From assembly GCA_946480085.1 (NCBI GenBank), contig CAMLHZ010000022.1, positions 1 to 46,328 on the forward strand: DNA of 46,328 nt, in the 5' to 3' direction. Below are positions 26,421 to 35,349 of this stretch, one piece after another (the stretch's first letter is position 1; every line of letters starts with the position of its first letter). The position numbers were made by a program, and so were the translations under genes. This stretch comes from an uncultured Flavobacteriales bacterium (GTDB taxonomy: Bacteria; Bacteroidota; Bacteroidia; Flavobacteriales; Crocinitomicaceae). The notes beneath the pieces are model-generated. The model made no database searches, had not been told where the DNA came from, and saw only the letters and a program-made list of their open reading frames with translations.

Positions 26421-27251
26421 ATGGCAATTACTGCATCAGATGTAAACAAATTGCGCCAGCAAACAGGTGCTGGTATGATGGACTGTAAAAACGCATTGGT
26501 TGAAGCAAACGGAGATTTCGAAGCTGCTGTTGATGTATTGCGTAAAAAAGGACAAAAAGTTGCTGCGAAAAGAGGAGATAACGAAGCTGCCGAAGGGTTG
26601 GTTTTCGCTCAAACTAGTGCAGATAGCAAAGTAGGTGTTTTGTTGACATTGAACTGTGAAACTGACTTCGTAGCAAAAAATGATACTTACCGTAACTTCG
26701 TTCAATCATTGATGGACATCGCAATGAATAACTTGCCTGCTACTGCAGAAGAGTTGAAGTCATTGAAATACGATGATAAATTGACTGTTGAAGAGAAAAT
26801 CACTGAGCAAGTTGGTGTAATCGGTGAAAAATTGGATCTTTCTGGATACGCTGTTGTTAAAGGTGACACTGTTGTTGCTTACAACCACCCAGGAAACCAA
26901 TTGGCTACTTTGGTTGCTTTAAACAAAGGAGGTGAAACAGTTGCTGAAGCTGGTCGTCAAGTTGCAATGCAAATTGCTGCTATGAACCCAATTGCTTTGG
27001 ATAAAGACGGAGTTGATGCTCGTACAATTGAGCGTGAAATCGAAGTTGGTAAAGAATTGGCTATCCAAGAAGGTAAACCTGCTGAAATGGCTGATAAAAT
27101 TGCACAAGGTCGTTTGTCTAAATTCTTCAAGGAGAATACATTGTTAAGCCAAGAGTTTATCCGTGATAACAAATTGACTGTTGAACAATTCTTGAACTCA
27201 ACTGAGAGCGGTTTAACTGTAACAGAATTCAAACGTTTCTCTTTGAGCTAA
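26421..27251 (+). CDS. tsf: Translation elongation factor Ts
   Basis: 276 residues: VNKLRQQTGAGMMDCKNALVEANGDFEAAVDVLRKKG (UBA-like N-terminal domain, quoted motif spans about 9-45), the core domain with CETDFVAKNDTY and VQSLMDIAM, a coiled-coil insertion, and the C-terminal NKLTVEQFL. It recycles EF-Tu by exchanging GDP for GTP. It follows rpsB as in most bacteria; the terminator at 27274 ends the operon, and pyrH lies beyond three opposite-strand genes. Confidence 0.97.
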   Translation: MAITASDVNKLRQQTGAGMMDCKNALVEANGDFEAAVDVLRKKGQKVAAKRGDNEAAEGLVFAQTSADSKVGVLLTLNCETDFVAKNDTYRNFVQSLMDIAMNNLPATAEELKSLKYDDKLTVEEKITEQVGVIGEKLDLSGYAVVKGDTVVAYNHPGNQLATLVALNKGGETVAEAGRQVAMQIAAMNPIALDKDGVDARTIEREIEVGKELAIQEGKPAEMADKIAQGRLSKFFKENTLLSQEFIRDNKLTVEQFLNSTESGLTVTEFKRFSLS

Positions 27252-27273
27252 TCACGGGAAACGTAAAAAATAG

Positions 27274-27309
27274 AAATCCCCTTATTCGAAAGAGTAAGGG
27301 GATTTTTTT
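27274..27309 (+). terminator. Rho-independent terminator of tsf
   Basis: aaatcccctta (27274-27284) pairs with taaggggattt (27295-27305), then T to 27309. The T run includes the stop codon of the convergent gene. Confidence 0.9.
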
Positions 27310-28351
27310 ATGGGCGATCTATGAAATCAAAGAAGAATGCAAATCCTAAATCGGCTTCCAGCTTTTTCTTTTGTTGGTCGATAGAAAACCGTTGCATGTA
27401 AATCGCCTTTCTGTTTTCTTCCACCTGTGCTATTCCTTCTTCTGTTCGGGTGTAAATGTTTATGCTTTTAAAAGGATCGAACCCTAAAATATTGTAGCAT
27501 ACCTTTGCAGTTGGAGCTTCACATATTTCGTCTTTATTGTCGTCCTTCTTATACCACATGATTGATGTTTCCTCCATAATCGCATACTCCTTGGGATGCA
27601 GGTAGCCTTTCTTCACTGCTTCCAAAAATAAGGACTTGTTTTCCTGGAAGAAACAGTGAGAATGCAATAAAATGTTGAATGGACAGGCAACACGCAGCTC
27701 CCATTCTGACTTGTTGCTCATGGGAGGATACCCGACATAAGGATCCGGTTTGTTATTCTCTTTGAGAAAAATCGACGTTTGCTCATCGCTTGTAATTGGA
27801 ATCAGGTGTTCATTAAAGTATATTCCTTTATTCAGAAATCCTTTCAGGATATACTGACGTGCCGCATTTTCAGACATATAAAATTGTTGATTCAAAAGGT
27901 AATCAGTACCCATAACCAATTTGATACTGTCTGATTGATAACAATACTGACAAATTTTAGCGAAGGCAGAGGAATCAACTTCCTTTGGTTTGTACTTTAG
28001 GTCGTAAATCGCTTTGATCCTGGTTCTTTCTGCAGTTGTCAGGTTCTTCCGAAAAATGACCGCTGCATCTACTGATGTAAATGGCATTCCAAGTGAAAAA
28101 CACAATCCAAGATAATTGTAAAAGCGAGAACTGTCTTTTAAGTAATAAGCAATTTGACTAGCGATATATGGATCTTTTATAAAAGGGACATTTGATTTAA
28201 AAGCATCATCATACCATCGAAAACAAGAGTTATCCTTCAGGGTGACAAATTGTTCTTCCGCTTTATTGATCAGCGCATAGTATTTTTCGTAATCCTGAGA
28301 ATTTCCGTTTATTGTAATTGAAATGAAAAGAAGAAGTAGCAGTGTTTTCAT
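27308..28351 (-). CDS. exported protein of unknown function
   Basis: 347 residues with a signal peptide (MKTLLLLLFISITINGNSQ) and a mainly helical mature part. Several aromatic and Cys-containing phrases are seen (ALINKAEEQFVTLKDNSCFRW, ICQYCYQSDSIKL, CPFNILLHSHCFFQ), with eight or so Cys in total, which could form disulphides in the periplasm. The middle (TTAERTRIKAIYDLKYKP) and the repeated mentions of a hierarchical helix pattern hint at a repeat protein, but no TPR consensus is clear. Family not recognised. It and the next two genes form the minus-strand insert between tsf and pyrH. Confidence 0.72.
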   Translation of the reverse strand: MKTLLLLLFISITINGNSQDYEKYYALINKAEEQFVTLKDNSCFRWYDDAFKSNVPFIKDPYIASQIAYYLKDSSRFYNYLGLCFSLGMPFTSVDAAVIFRKNLTTAERTRIKAIYDLKYKPKEVDSSAFAKICQYCYQSDSIKLVMGTDYLLNQQFYMSENAARQYILKGFLNKGIYFNEHLIPITSDEQTSIFLKENNKPDPYVGYPPMSNKSEWELRVACPFNILLHSHCFFQENKSLFLEAVKKGYLHPKEYAIMEETSIMWYKKDDNKDEICEAPTAKVCYNILGFDPFKSINIYTRTEEGIAQVEENRKAIYMQRFSIDQQKKKLEADLGFAFFFDFIDRP

Positions 28352-28449
28352 AATCTACTAAACGAAATGACATGGAAACGGTTGTCAACTTGTTTTAATG
28401 AGTAAACTTCAATTGTTTTAGACTTAATTAAACTGGTAAAAGAACCTTG

Positions 28450-28863
28450 TCAATCCTCATTCATTGCAATGATTCCCTGAACAATTTTTACCGCTCCCAC
28501 CACAATTGCCCCGTAAAAAACATAACCAATTCCAGCGGTGCTTAAAGCGATTCCTGCGACAAGAAGAACTATTCCGATGACAAGATTGGCAACGCCATTT
28601 CCACTTTTCTTTTTAACAACCTGTTTCGAAACTTGAGTGGCATAAGCTACAATCATTGTTGCTTTATCTTCTGAATAACCGCGCTTTACAAAACTTTGAA
28701 TCGTTTCGTCAACAGTGTATTCTGCATCAATAAGTAATGAAGCTGCACGTTTAATGTCCTCGCGGTCAATTTGCATATCTTCTGTTTGCGACGTGCTTTC
28801 CTGCGCTGAAGTTGTATTGTTTGATTTCTGTTCAAGATTGATCGTTCCTGGATCGTTTGACAT
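28450..28863 (-). CDS. small protein with helical N-domain and two C-terminal membrane helices
   Basis: 137 residues. A polar Ser/Thr/Gln-rich N-terminus (1-30), a helical segment with REDIKRAASLLIDAEYTVDE (about 33-55) and GYSEDKATMIVAYA (about 63-77), a basic KKKSGNG, then two hydrophobic helices (about 90-108 and 112-130) ending in GIIAMNED. The architecture, a soluble helical part then a two-helix hairpin, is shared with the gene at 28885 although sequence identity is slight. No family recognised. Spacing of 21 bases to the upstream gene suggests one transcript. Confidence 0.68.
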   Translation of the reverse strand: MSNDPGTINLEQKSNNTTSAQESTSQTEDMQIDREDIKRAASLLIDAEYTVDETIQSFVKRGYSEDKATMIVAYATQVSKQVVKKKSGNGVANLVIGIVLLVAGIALSTAGIGYVFYGAIVVGAVKIVQGIIAMNED

Positions 28864-28884
28864 GGTGTTTATAGTTTAATTGAT

Positions 28885-29316
28885 TTATAATTCTCCAAGT
28901 TTTGATGCTGCATCAGCCATTTTGGAAGTGTCTTTTGTTGTTCTGATTTTAAGATAAAAGAATATTCCTCTAAACATCGAAACCAGACCGAATAATCCTA
29001 TTGCTGCTAATATTCCGAGTCCTCTTCCTGTCCCTGATCTCGAAACGAGTAGGAAATTTAATCCCAGACCAATTAGAAAGGTTGAGAATCCGATGATTAT
29101 ATAGATCATAGCTTTCTTTCTGTAGTTTCTGATCAGTTCGTAGTTGCCGTGAATCAATAGAAGTTCTATTTCATCATTCGGAACCATTTTGTTTAGAAGT
29201 TTCAATTCAATTTCTCGATTCGATAGTTTATCATGAATAATCCAGTTTTCAACATCAATCTTGTATCTGCGAAATTCTTTCGAAATTTCATTTGGATTTA
29301 GTTTTCTGATATTCAT
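28885..29316 (-). CDS. small protein with helical N-domain and two C-terminal membrane helices
   Basis: 143 residues from the ATG at 29316 (MNIRKLNPNEISKEFRRYKI). A longer frame from a GTG at 29403 would add 29 residues but run through the pyrH promoter, so it is rejected. Helical soluble part (about 5-68), then hydrophobic helices at about 73-93 and 103-122 with the Gly-rich linker SRSGTGRGLGI. Similar layout to the gene at 28450. Divergent from pyrH. Function unknown. Confidence 0.65.
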   Translation of the reverse strand: MNIRKLNPNEISKEFRRYKIDVENWIIHDKLSNREIELKLLNKMVPNDEIELLLIHGNYELIRNYRKKAMIYIIIGFSTFLIGLGLNFLLVSRSGTGRGLGILAAIGLFGLVSMFRGIFFYLKIRTTKDTSKMADAASKLGEL

Positions 29317-29403
29317 AATTGGTATGATAGAAATTGATTTGATTTTATTCGTTTTTATTGAATAATTACTTACCCGCACTAAATATAATAAAATCATTCG
29401 CAC

Positions 29404-29411
29404 TATATTTG
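29404..29411 (+). promoter_or_regulatory. -7 promoter element of pyrH
   Basis: TATATTTG, an exact TAnnTTTG, followed by CACAAC and 21 bases of leader to the ATG at 29433. A -33 TTTG is not obvious. Confidence 0.6.
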
Positions 29412-29432
29412 CACAACATCTTACAATCCTTT

Positions 29433-30140
29433 ATGAAGTATAAACGCATTTTGCTGAAGTTAAGCGGTGAGTCACTAATGGGTGACAAACAATTTGGAAT
29501 TGATAATCAGCGTATTAGTGTTTATGCCGAACAGATCAAAGAAATTCATGCTTTAGGAATTGAAGTCGCAATTGTAATTGGCGGTGGAAATATTTTCCGT
29601 GGAGTTCAGGCAGAAGAAGGAGGAATGGACAGGACTCATGGCGATTATATGGGAATGTTGGCAACCATGATTAACTCTATGGCGCTTCAGGCAGCTTTAG
29701 AATCTACTGGTATGCAAACCCGACTTCAATCTGCTATTGAGATGAAGGAAATTTCGGAACCTTATGTAAGAAGAAGAGCTGTTCGTCACCTTGAGAAAGG
29801 ACGTGTGGTGATTTTTGGTGCTGGAACGGGAAATCCATTCTTTACTACAGATTCTGCAGCTTCTCTAAGAGCAATTGAGATTAATGCCGATGTTATTCTT
29901 AAAGGAACACGTGTAGATGGAATTTACACTGCTGATCCGGAGAAAGATCTTTCCGCAACGAAGTTTGATGTTATTTCTTTTGACGATGTTTACGCACGTG
30001 GATTGAAGGTGATGGATATGACGGCGTTCACGCTTTGTAAGGAAAATGACTTGCCAATTATCGTATTCGATATGGATAGTCCGGGTAACTTAAAGCGTTT
30101 GATGCAAGGCGAACAAGTTGGAACAATAGTAAGAAATTAA
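29433..30140 (+). CDS. pyrH: UMP kinase
   Basis: 235 residues from [20 protein letters not shown], which is the normal family length and start; a TTG 25 codons upstream is not used because it precedes the promoter. Motifs: [29 protein letters not shown] [26 protein letters not shown] and [17 protein letters not shown]. It phosphorylates UMP to UDP as a hexamer, with UTP feedback and GTP activation known in the family. Followed by frr after 43 bases, the standard pair. Confidence 0.97.
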   Translation: MKYKRILLKLSGESLMGDKQFGIDNQRISVYAEQIKEIHALGIEVAIVIGGGNIFRGVQAEEGGMDRTHGDYMGMLATMINSMALQAALESTGMQTRLQSAIEMKEISEPYVRRRAVRHLEKGRVVIFGAGTGNPFFTTDSAASLRAIEINADVILKGTRVDGIYTADPEKDLSATKFDVISFDDVYARGLKVMDMTAFTLCKENDLPIIVFDMDSPGNLKRLMQGEQVGTIVRN

Positions 30141-30183
30141 TCAGGAGAGAAAGTAACATTTCTAATTGCAATAGATTTATAAG

Positions 30184-30747
30184 ATGACTGAAGAATTACA
30201 GATGATTTACGATGAGTTAAAGGATTCAAACTCCAAATCAATGACTCACCTTGAAAATGAATTAATGAAAGTTCGCGCTGGTAAAGCAACTCCATCTATG
30301 TTGCAAGGCGTTATGGTTGATTACTACGGTTCTCCAACTCCAATTCAGCAGGTTTCAAATATCAATACAATGGACGCTCGTACATTGACTGTTCAGGCTT
30401 TTGAAAAACCAATGTTGAACGAGATTGCAAAAGGAATCATGAATGCCAATCTTGGATTGAATCCGCAAAGCAATGGTGAACAGTTAATTATTTCAATTCC
30501 ACCATTAACAGAAGAAAGAAGACGCGATTTGGTTAAGAAAGCTAAAGCTGAAGGTGAACATGCTAAAGTTGGTGTTCGCAATAACCGAAAAGATGCAATT
30601 GATATGGTGAAAAGCTTGAAAAGCGAAGGTTTATCTGAAGATATGACCAAAGACGCTGAAAACGAGATCCAAAACATCACCAATAGCTTCATCAAAAAGA
30701 TCGATGATTTGGTTGAGGCCAAAGAGAAAGATATCATGACGCTGTAA
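30184..30747 (+). CDS. frr: Ribosome recycling factor
   Basis: 187 residues: helical domain with KSMTHLENELMKVRAGKATPSML, small domain from VDYYGSPTPIQQVSNI to IISIPPLTEERRRDL, then the long helices with AEGEHAKVGVRNNRKDA. It splits post-termination ribosomes together with EF-G. Normal length. Its stop is one base from the next ATG, so the small lipoprotein is read from the same message. Confidence 0.97.
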   Translation: MTEELQMIYDELKDSNSKSMTHLENELMKVRAGKATPSMLQGVMVDYYGSPTPIQQVSNINTMDARTLTVQAFEKPMLNEIAKGIMNANLGLNPQSNGEQLIISIPPLTEERRRDLVKKAKAEGEHAKVGVRNNRKDAIDMVKSLKSEGLSEDMTKDAENEIQNITNSFIKKIDDLVEAKEKDIMTL

Positions 30748-30748
30748 A

Positions 30749-31129
30749 ATGAAATTTCTAACACCTGTATTTCTATTGCTTCTTTTTAATGCTTGTTTGC
30801 ATAAAAAAGTGGTTGTAAATAGACTTGAGGGTAATTGGAATCTTGAAAAGCAGATGAATACTGACGGTTCTTACTCGTATTTTTCCAATGTTCATATCCA
30901 ATTTTCATCTGGTAAAGCAGATGGAAAAACATATCTGGATTGTACTACAGACAGTGCTGGAGTTGTTTCTGTAGGAAATTATCTGGTGAGCAAAAACGGT
31001 GAAGAGTTATTCATTAACTATGATTTGAATAATTTGGGTCGTAAAGATCAATTCACGATAGAGGATATGGATAAGAATTCATTGGTGGTTCGAAATCAGG
31101 GGATTGTTCGGTTTTTTAAGAAGATTTAA
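30749..31129 (+). CDS. small lipocalin-like lipoprotein
   Basis: 126 residues: lipoprotein signal peptide (MKFLTPVFLLLLFNAC), then a small beta-rich domain beginning LEGNWNLEKQ and with alternating strands (YSYFSNVHIQFSSG, ELFINYDLNNLG, SLVVRNQGIVRFFKK). The GNWNL opening and the length fit the loose lipocalin-like group of Bacteroidota, where a W follows the first Gly. Role unknown. It lies one base after frr, so it is probably co-transcribed with translation genes by position rather than function. Confidence 0.72.
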   Translation: MKFLTPVFLLLLFNACLHKKVVVNRLEGNWNLEKQMNTDGSYSYFSNVHIQFSSGKADGKTYLDCTTDSAGVVSVGNYLVSKNGEELFINYDLNNLGRKDQFTIEDMDKNSLVVRNQGIVRFFKKI

Positions 31130-31204
31130 ATCGGGGCGATGTTTGGTCGGGCAGATTACAATCCGACCGTTGATGGTGGTTATGGCTTTGGTTCAGATTG
31201 CCTA

Positions 31205-31224
31205 TTGGCAATGTGCCCAATGAG
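31205..31224. repeat. direct repeat, copy 1
   Basis: ttggcaatgtgcccaatgag. It recurs at 31259-31278 with one difference (a for g at position 10). Each copy is itself near-palindromic (ttgg and ccaa ends). Confidence 0.7.
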
Positions 31225-31258
31225 AAACATTCTTCACTCGGATTTGTTAAAAGGTCAG

Positions 31259-31278
31259 TTGGCAATATGCCCAATGAG
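31259..31278. repeat. direct repeat, copy 2
   Basis: ttggcaatatgcccaatgag, 19 of 20 the same as 31205-31224, 54 bases apart. It abuts the stop codon (31279-31281) of the helicase-nuclease gene. Confidence 0.7.
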
Positions 31279-34200
31279 TTACAGCACCACTTTCTTATAT
31301 TCCGCCTTGTTGCTATAATACAAATATCCTTCAATTTCTTTTTGTCCCATTTGTTTTAAAACAGCAGCGTATTCCTGAACTTGTTGGTGATGCTTCGGAA
31401 GTTCTTCGCCCGTTTTGAAATCGATAATGACTAACTTATTCTCTTGCTGAACAATCTTATCCGGACGTAATCGCTTTACTTCGTCAACAATTAAAGTTCT
31501 TTCGTTCAGGGAAATGCCGTTTTGTAAAATCGATTGCGTTAGTTCGTGACTAAAGAAATTGGAGAGCATTTCCATCAGGATCTCTTTGTGTTTTTCTTCG
31601 CAAAAACCTGAAATTAGGCCTTCCTCTAGTTGTAGAATCGCTTCTTCGTTATTGGAAGATCGTTCCATGACCCAGTGAAATTGTTTTCCCAGTCGAATTT
31701 GCTCCGTAAACCCTTCAGTTTCTTTGTCGAATTTTTCCCTCAAACTAATTTCCGGAAACCACAACTTTCCTTTCAAAGGCTCAATTGGATAGTAAGCCGC
31801 TTCTTCTGTTTTATGTTTCGTTATAACTGGCTTTTTGCCATATTCCAGTATCATTTCTTTCTCAGAAACTTCAACGCCTTCAAAAGATTCAATCAATTGT
31901 TTTACAGCTTTGTCGAATGGAATTACTGTTCGTTCTTTCTGTTTACCTTCGTTTTTTGTGATCGTATATTCGTTGTAAACGTAAAGTTGGTCAACTGCCC
32001 GCGTAAACTGAACATAAAGCAAATTCACAGCATCCATTAATTCGTCTTCCAACTCTTTTTGGATTGATTCAACACTGATTCCTTTTCCTATTGTGGAGTC
32101 AGAAGCTGTTACTTCGAAGAAATAATCATCGTTTTCACAAAGCAGATCTGATGTTCGTTTAGAAGCATTGTCGAGAATAGGGATGATCACTACCGGAAAC
32201 TCCAATCCTTTCGATTTATGAGCTGTCATAATTTTTATTGCCTGATTATTCTCCGGGATCTGAACATTGGAATCTTTTCCTTTGTCTTTGTAAAACGAAA
32301 TGAAATCCTGCAAATTCGGACCGTTTCGCTTATCGTAATCAAACGCCAAATCCATTAATTGTTTTACATAAACATTGTTGGTCTTGTCAATGTTCATCAA
32401 ATCTAAGGCTTCTTCCAGGCAAGAATAAATGGAAGTGAACGGCTGCATCCATTGTTTTTCTCCTATCGCAGAAAGTTCAAAGAATTTTTCAACGGAAAAG
32501 AAACTCTGCGATTCACCAGTTAAACACTGCATGTATTTACCAAAACCTTGTTCATCCAACTTTGAATCAAAATAATGGTAGGCAAAAATGGCTGCTTTTT
32601 TTTGGTCTGTTGGACGAAGTCGCCAACCTAAATAATGAATGAGCATTCGAACGGTAGATTCCGCATTCACCGAAAGAGAATCGGCTGAAACCACCTGAAA
32701 ACCTTCTTTTTTCAAAGCTGTTGCCATGGCTAGACAAGCACGTGATTTCAATGCTAGAATACAAATGTCGCCAGGCAAATAACCATCAGCAATGGCCTCC
32801 TTAACATATTCAATACATTTTTGCTGATTAGTTGTGTTGTCATCGTCAGCATTTTCTGAATCAGAATCGATTGCTGAGCCCGTCGAAGAATTGCTTTTAC
32901 CAACAAGTTCTATTTTTACATATCCGCCATCTTTTCCTTGCGGGTGCTGCTCCACAGAATCGAAATAACGTTTACCGTTTTCGGGAAGTAACTCTCTGAA
33001 TTGAAGGAAAAATGAATTGTTGAAATTCACTATTTCTTTTGCTGAACGCCAGTTATCATTCAATTTTCCTTTATATCCACGCTGATTGAAGTAATTCGAC
33101 TTTAAAGCAATAGACGGATCGTTGTTTGGATTGTAAATTCCGGGAAGTTCAATGAACTGGTCTGCAATTCCGTTCTTGAAGCGATAAATACTTTGTTTTG
33201 GATCGCCAACAATGAAGTTGAACTGATCATGCGCAATAGATTCATGAACTAAGGGAATCAGATTTTGCCATTGCAGAAAAGAGGTGTCCTGAAACTCGTC
33301 CAAAAAGAAATGCTTGAATTTGTTTCCCAAACGTTCGTAAATGAAAGGTGCTTCTTCGTTTTTCACCAATTCGGAAACCAGTTGATTGAATTCTGCTACC
33401 AAAATCGTTGCTTCTCGTTTTCTCAGGTTGTTTACGTAAAGCGCAAACTCACGAAGCATTTTGGTAGAGGTGAGCTGTTTCTGAATCAAATGTAATTCTG
33501 CCAACTCTTTTCCATGGTTATTTAACCAGGTTTTGTAATAGTTGTAAGCTTGAATTACAGTCGAAAAGTCTATGCTCTCAGCAGTTTTATGGATGTTCTT
33601 TAAAGCCGATTCTGTAAAATCGAGAAGTCCGCCATTGATTCCTAGTTCTTCTAGCTTATCAAATTTTAGGATCGCAGTTTCCAGTCGACCTTTATCCGCA
33701 AGCATCGAAGCATCAAAACCACCATTTCTATAAGCATCAGCAATGGTTTTTCCAGCTCTGTAATACGCTTGAAGACTTTCCTTGTATTTCTCTCGTAGTT
33801 TAGCTTCGTCCTCAACACTTTGTTCCTTTTGCACAAGTGCGTCAACTATTCCCAGTTCTTTTTCGCTGAGGATGTATTTGCTTTTCTTTTTGAGTTCTTT
33901 TTTGATGTTCCAGCTTCCTTCTTCGTACAGTTTTTCCTTCCCGAAGTTGATTGCCAAACGTTGTAATTCACTTTTGTCCTTTGCATCAACTTGAAGCAAA
34001 AGCTCGTTTAAACAGCGCTCCAGAAGCTCGTTTTTTTGGATTAGAATGTCAAATTGTTCAGGTAAGTTCAAGTCACGACTAAAGGTTCGGATCAAACGCA
34101 GATTGAATTTGTCAATCGTCATCACATTGAATTCTTCGTACTGATGAAGTAGTTTCCGAAGAACGGTTTTACTGTTTCTTTGAATATTCAGAGCAGGAAT

Positions 34201-34458
34201 ACCAACAAATTGAGCTGTATCGTTTAAGAATTTTTGATGTTTTGGATCATTACCGGATAACTTTCCCAAATCCTCCAGAATTCTGGTTTTCATTTCCAGT
34301 GCCGCCTTATTTGTGAAGGTCATGGCGATGATTTGTCCCAATTCAGCGCGATTTTCATTCTCCTGAAGCAAGAGTTTCAGGTAGTGTTGTACCAAAGAAT
34401 AGGTTTTTCCACTTCCCGCCGATGCGTCGCGAATCTGTAAGGGTTTATTCAAATCCAT
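31279..34458 (-). CDS. UvrD/AddA-like helicase with C-terminal nuclease domain
   Basis: 1059 residues. SF1A helicase motifs in order: Walker A ASAGSGKT (12-19), MTFTNKAALEM, FFLDEFQDTSFLQW near 386 (motif II), VGDPKQSIYRF near 418, AHKSKGLEFPVVII near 743, and LLYVQFTRAVDQLYVY. The C-terminus has a RecB-type nuclease: GKQFHWVMERS, RPDKIV and IDFKTGE near 1012, with QVQEYA. This is the AddA or Bacteroidota RecB-like plan used in double-strand break processing. No AddB or exonuclease partner gene is adjacent within the window; the partner may lie elsewhere. It converges with the lipoprotein gene and ends on a repeat. Confidence 0.93.
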   Translation of the reverse strand: MDLNKPLQIRDASAGSGKTYSLVQHYLKLLLQENENRAELGQIIAMTFTNKAALEMKTRILEDLGKLSGNDPKHQKFLNDTAQFVGIPALNIQRNSKTVLRKLLHQYEEFNVMTIDKFNLRLIRTFSRDLNLPEQFDILIQKNELLERCLNELLLQVDAKDKSELQRLAINFGKEKLYEEGSWNIKKELKKKSKYILSEKELGIVDALVQKEQSVEDEAKLREKYKESLQAYYRAGKTIADAYRNGGFDASMLADKGRLETAILKFDKLEELGINGGLLDFTESALKNIHKTAESIDFSTVIQAYNYYKTWLNNHGKELAELHLIQKQLTSTKMLREFALYVNNLRKREATILVAEFNQLVSELVKNEEAPFIYERLGNKFKHFFLDEFQDTSFLQWQNLIPLVHESIAHDQFNFIVGDPKQSIYRFKNGIADQFIELPGIYNPNNDPSIALKSNYFNQRGYKGKLNDNWRSAKEIVNFNNSFFLQFRELLPENGKRYFDSVEQHPQGKDGGYVKIELVGKSNSSTGSAIDSDSENADDDNTTNQQKCIEYVKEAIADGYLPGDICILALKSRACLAMATALKKEGFQVVSADSLSVNAESTVRMLIHYLGWRLRPTDQKKAAIFAYHYFDSKLDEQGFGKYMQCLTGESQSFFSVEKFFELSAIGEKQWMQPFTSIYSCLEEALDLMNIDKTNNVYVKQLMDLAFDYDKRNGPNLQDFISFYKDKGKDSNVQIPENNQAIKIMTAHKSKGLEFPVVIIPILDNASKRTSDLLCENDDYFFEVTASDSTIGKGISVESIQKELEDELMDAVNLLYVQFTRAVDQLYVYNEYTITKNEGKQKERTVIPFDKAVKQLIESFEGVEVSEKEMILEYGKKPVITKHKTEEAAYYPIEPLKGKLWFPEISLREKFDKETEGFTEQIRLGKQFHWVMERSSNNEEAILQLEEGLISGFCEEKHKEILMEMLSNFFSHELTQSILQNGISLNERTLIVDEVKRLRPDKIVQQENKLVIIDFKTGEELPKHHQQVQEYAAVLKQMGQKEIEGYLYYSNKAEYKKVVL

Positions 34459-34568
34459 ACCCGAATTTATGGTTTTTATGAGTCACGGTCGATAATAATG
34501 ATTGAAAATTCGCCGATTGGTCAATAGAAGTGGAAGATTCCTCAAAATTATTTTTTAATGAAACGAGG

Positions 34569-34584
34569 TTTACGTAAATTTACG
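34569..34584. promoter_or_regulatory. overlapping palindromes before the MbnP-like gene
   Basis: TTTACGTAAA (34569-34578) and CGTAAATTTACG (34573-34584) are both perfect palindromes sharing bases, giving TTTACG-TAAA-TTTACG. TAAATTTA also approaches a -7 box. It lies directly before the ATG at 34588, so it may be the promoter/operator; if translation starts at 34558 it would be coding. Confidence 0.4.
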
Positions 34585-34587
34585 AGT

Positions 34588-35349
34588 ATGAAAATGAAAT
34601 TCTTCTTTCCAGCAATTTTATTAACCATCTGCAGTCTTCTTTTCGCGGTTTCGTGTAAGAAACCTCAGGAGGTAGAGCCAGAATCGAACGACGTTACTGT
34701 TGAAGGTAAGATTGTTCCAACTTTTGGTGGCTCAGAGTTCCAATTAGGAGCGGTTTACACGTTGACAAACGGCGTGAAATTCAAGATTACAAAACTGAAG
34801 TTCTATACGTCTGCAGTTTCTCTGGGTGGAACTCAAATGATTGATTATTCATTGTATGATTTTGAGGAAAGAGGGACAGCATGGTTTTCTAAAACCGGAG
34901 AGTTCACAGTTGGTTCAGCTTTGAATTATGCCATTGGTGTTGATGCAGATAAGAATCACGCTGATCCAACATTGCCTTCTCCATCAAGTTGGTTATATGT
35001 TACCAATGCAAATGATATGCACTGGACATGGAATTCAGGATACATTTTTATAGCTATTGAAGGTTATTACGACGCGATAGTTGATGCTAACGATGATTTC
35101 CAAAGTTTCTCGTACCACATTGCGAGAGATGATTTCTTTACTTCAGATCAGGCTTTAACTGTTGCGCCAACTCTTGTTGCAGATAAGAAGTACGAAGTGA
35201 AATTGAAATTTGATTTTCAATCTTTCTTCGAGAACTCGGTTCGACCAATTGATCTTGCGACTGAAAACCTGACGCACTCGTCTCCATCAGAAGACGCTTT
35301 GACTGAAAAAATAAGATTAAACTTTGCGGAAGCATTCTCTCCATTATGA
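34588..35349 (+). CDS. MbnP-like copper-associated lipoprotein
   Basis: 253 residues from the ATG at 34588 (MKMKFFFPAILLTICSLLFAVSC is the lipoprotein signal; an ATG at 34558 would add ten residues). The mature part matches the MbnP family: FGGSEFQLGAVYTLTNGVKFKITKLKFYTS, and the hallmark NDMHWTWNSGYIFIAIEGYY. In methanotroph MbnP, a Trp is converted to kynurenine by the partner MbnH, which creates a copper site; the neighbouring gene is such a partner. The stop overlaps the next ATG (ATGA), so they are coupled. No methanobactin biosynthesis genes are present, as in most MbnP/MbnH pairs outside methanotrophs. Copper binding here is inferred. Confidence 0.85.
   Translation: MKMKFFFPAILLTICSLLFAVSCKKPQEVEPESNDVTVEGKIVPTFGGSEFQLGAVYTLTNGVKFKITKLKFYTSAVSLGGTQMIDYSLYDFEERGTAWFSKTGEFTVGSALNYAIGVDADKNHADPTLPSPSSWLYVTNANDMHWTWNSGYIFIAIEGYYDAIVDANDDFQSFSYHIARDDFFTSDQALTVAPTLVADKKYEVKLKFDFQSFFENSVRPIDLATENLTHSSPSEDALTEKIRLNFAEAFSPL

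Noticed and set aside
28885..29403. Longer 172-residue start (GTG at 29403)
   Set aside because: It would read through the pyrH promoter region, and the ATG at 29316 gives a normal start.
29358..29432. Extended pyrH N-terminus from a TTG
   Set aside because: It adds 25 residues not found in UMP kinases and lies upstream of the -7 box at 29404.
31279..34458. Antiviral defence helicase-nuclease
   Set aside because: The motif order is that of AddA/RecB-like repair enzymes and no defence genes or integrase are nearby.
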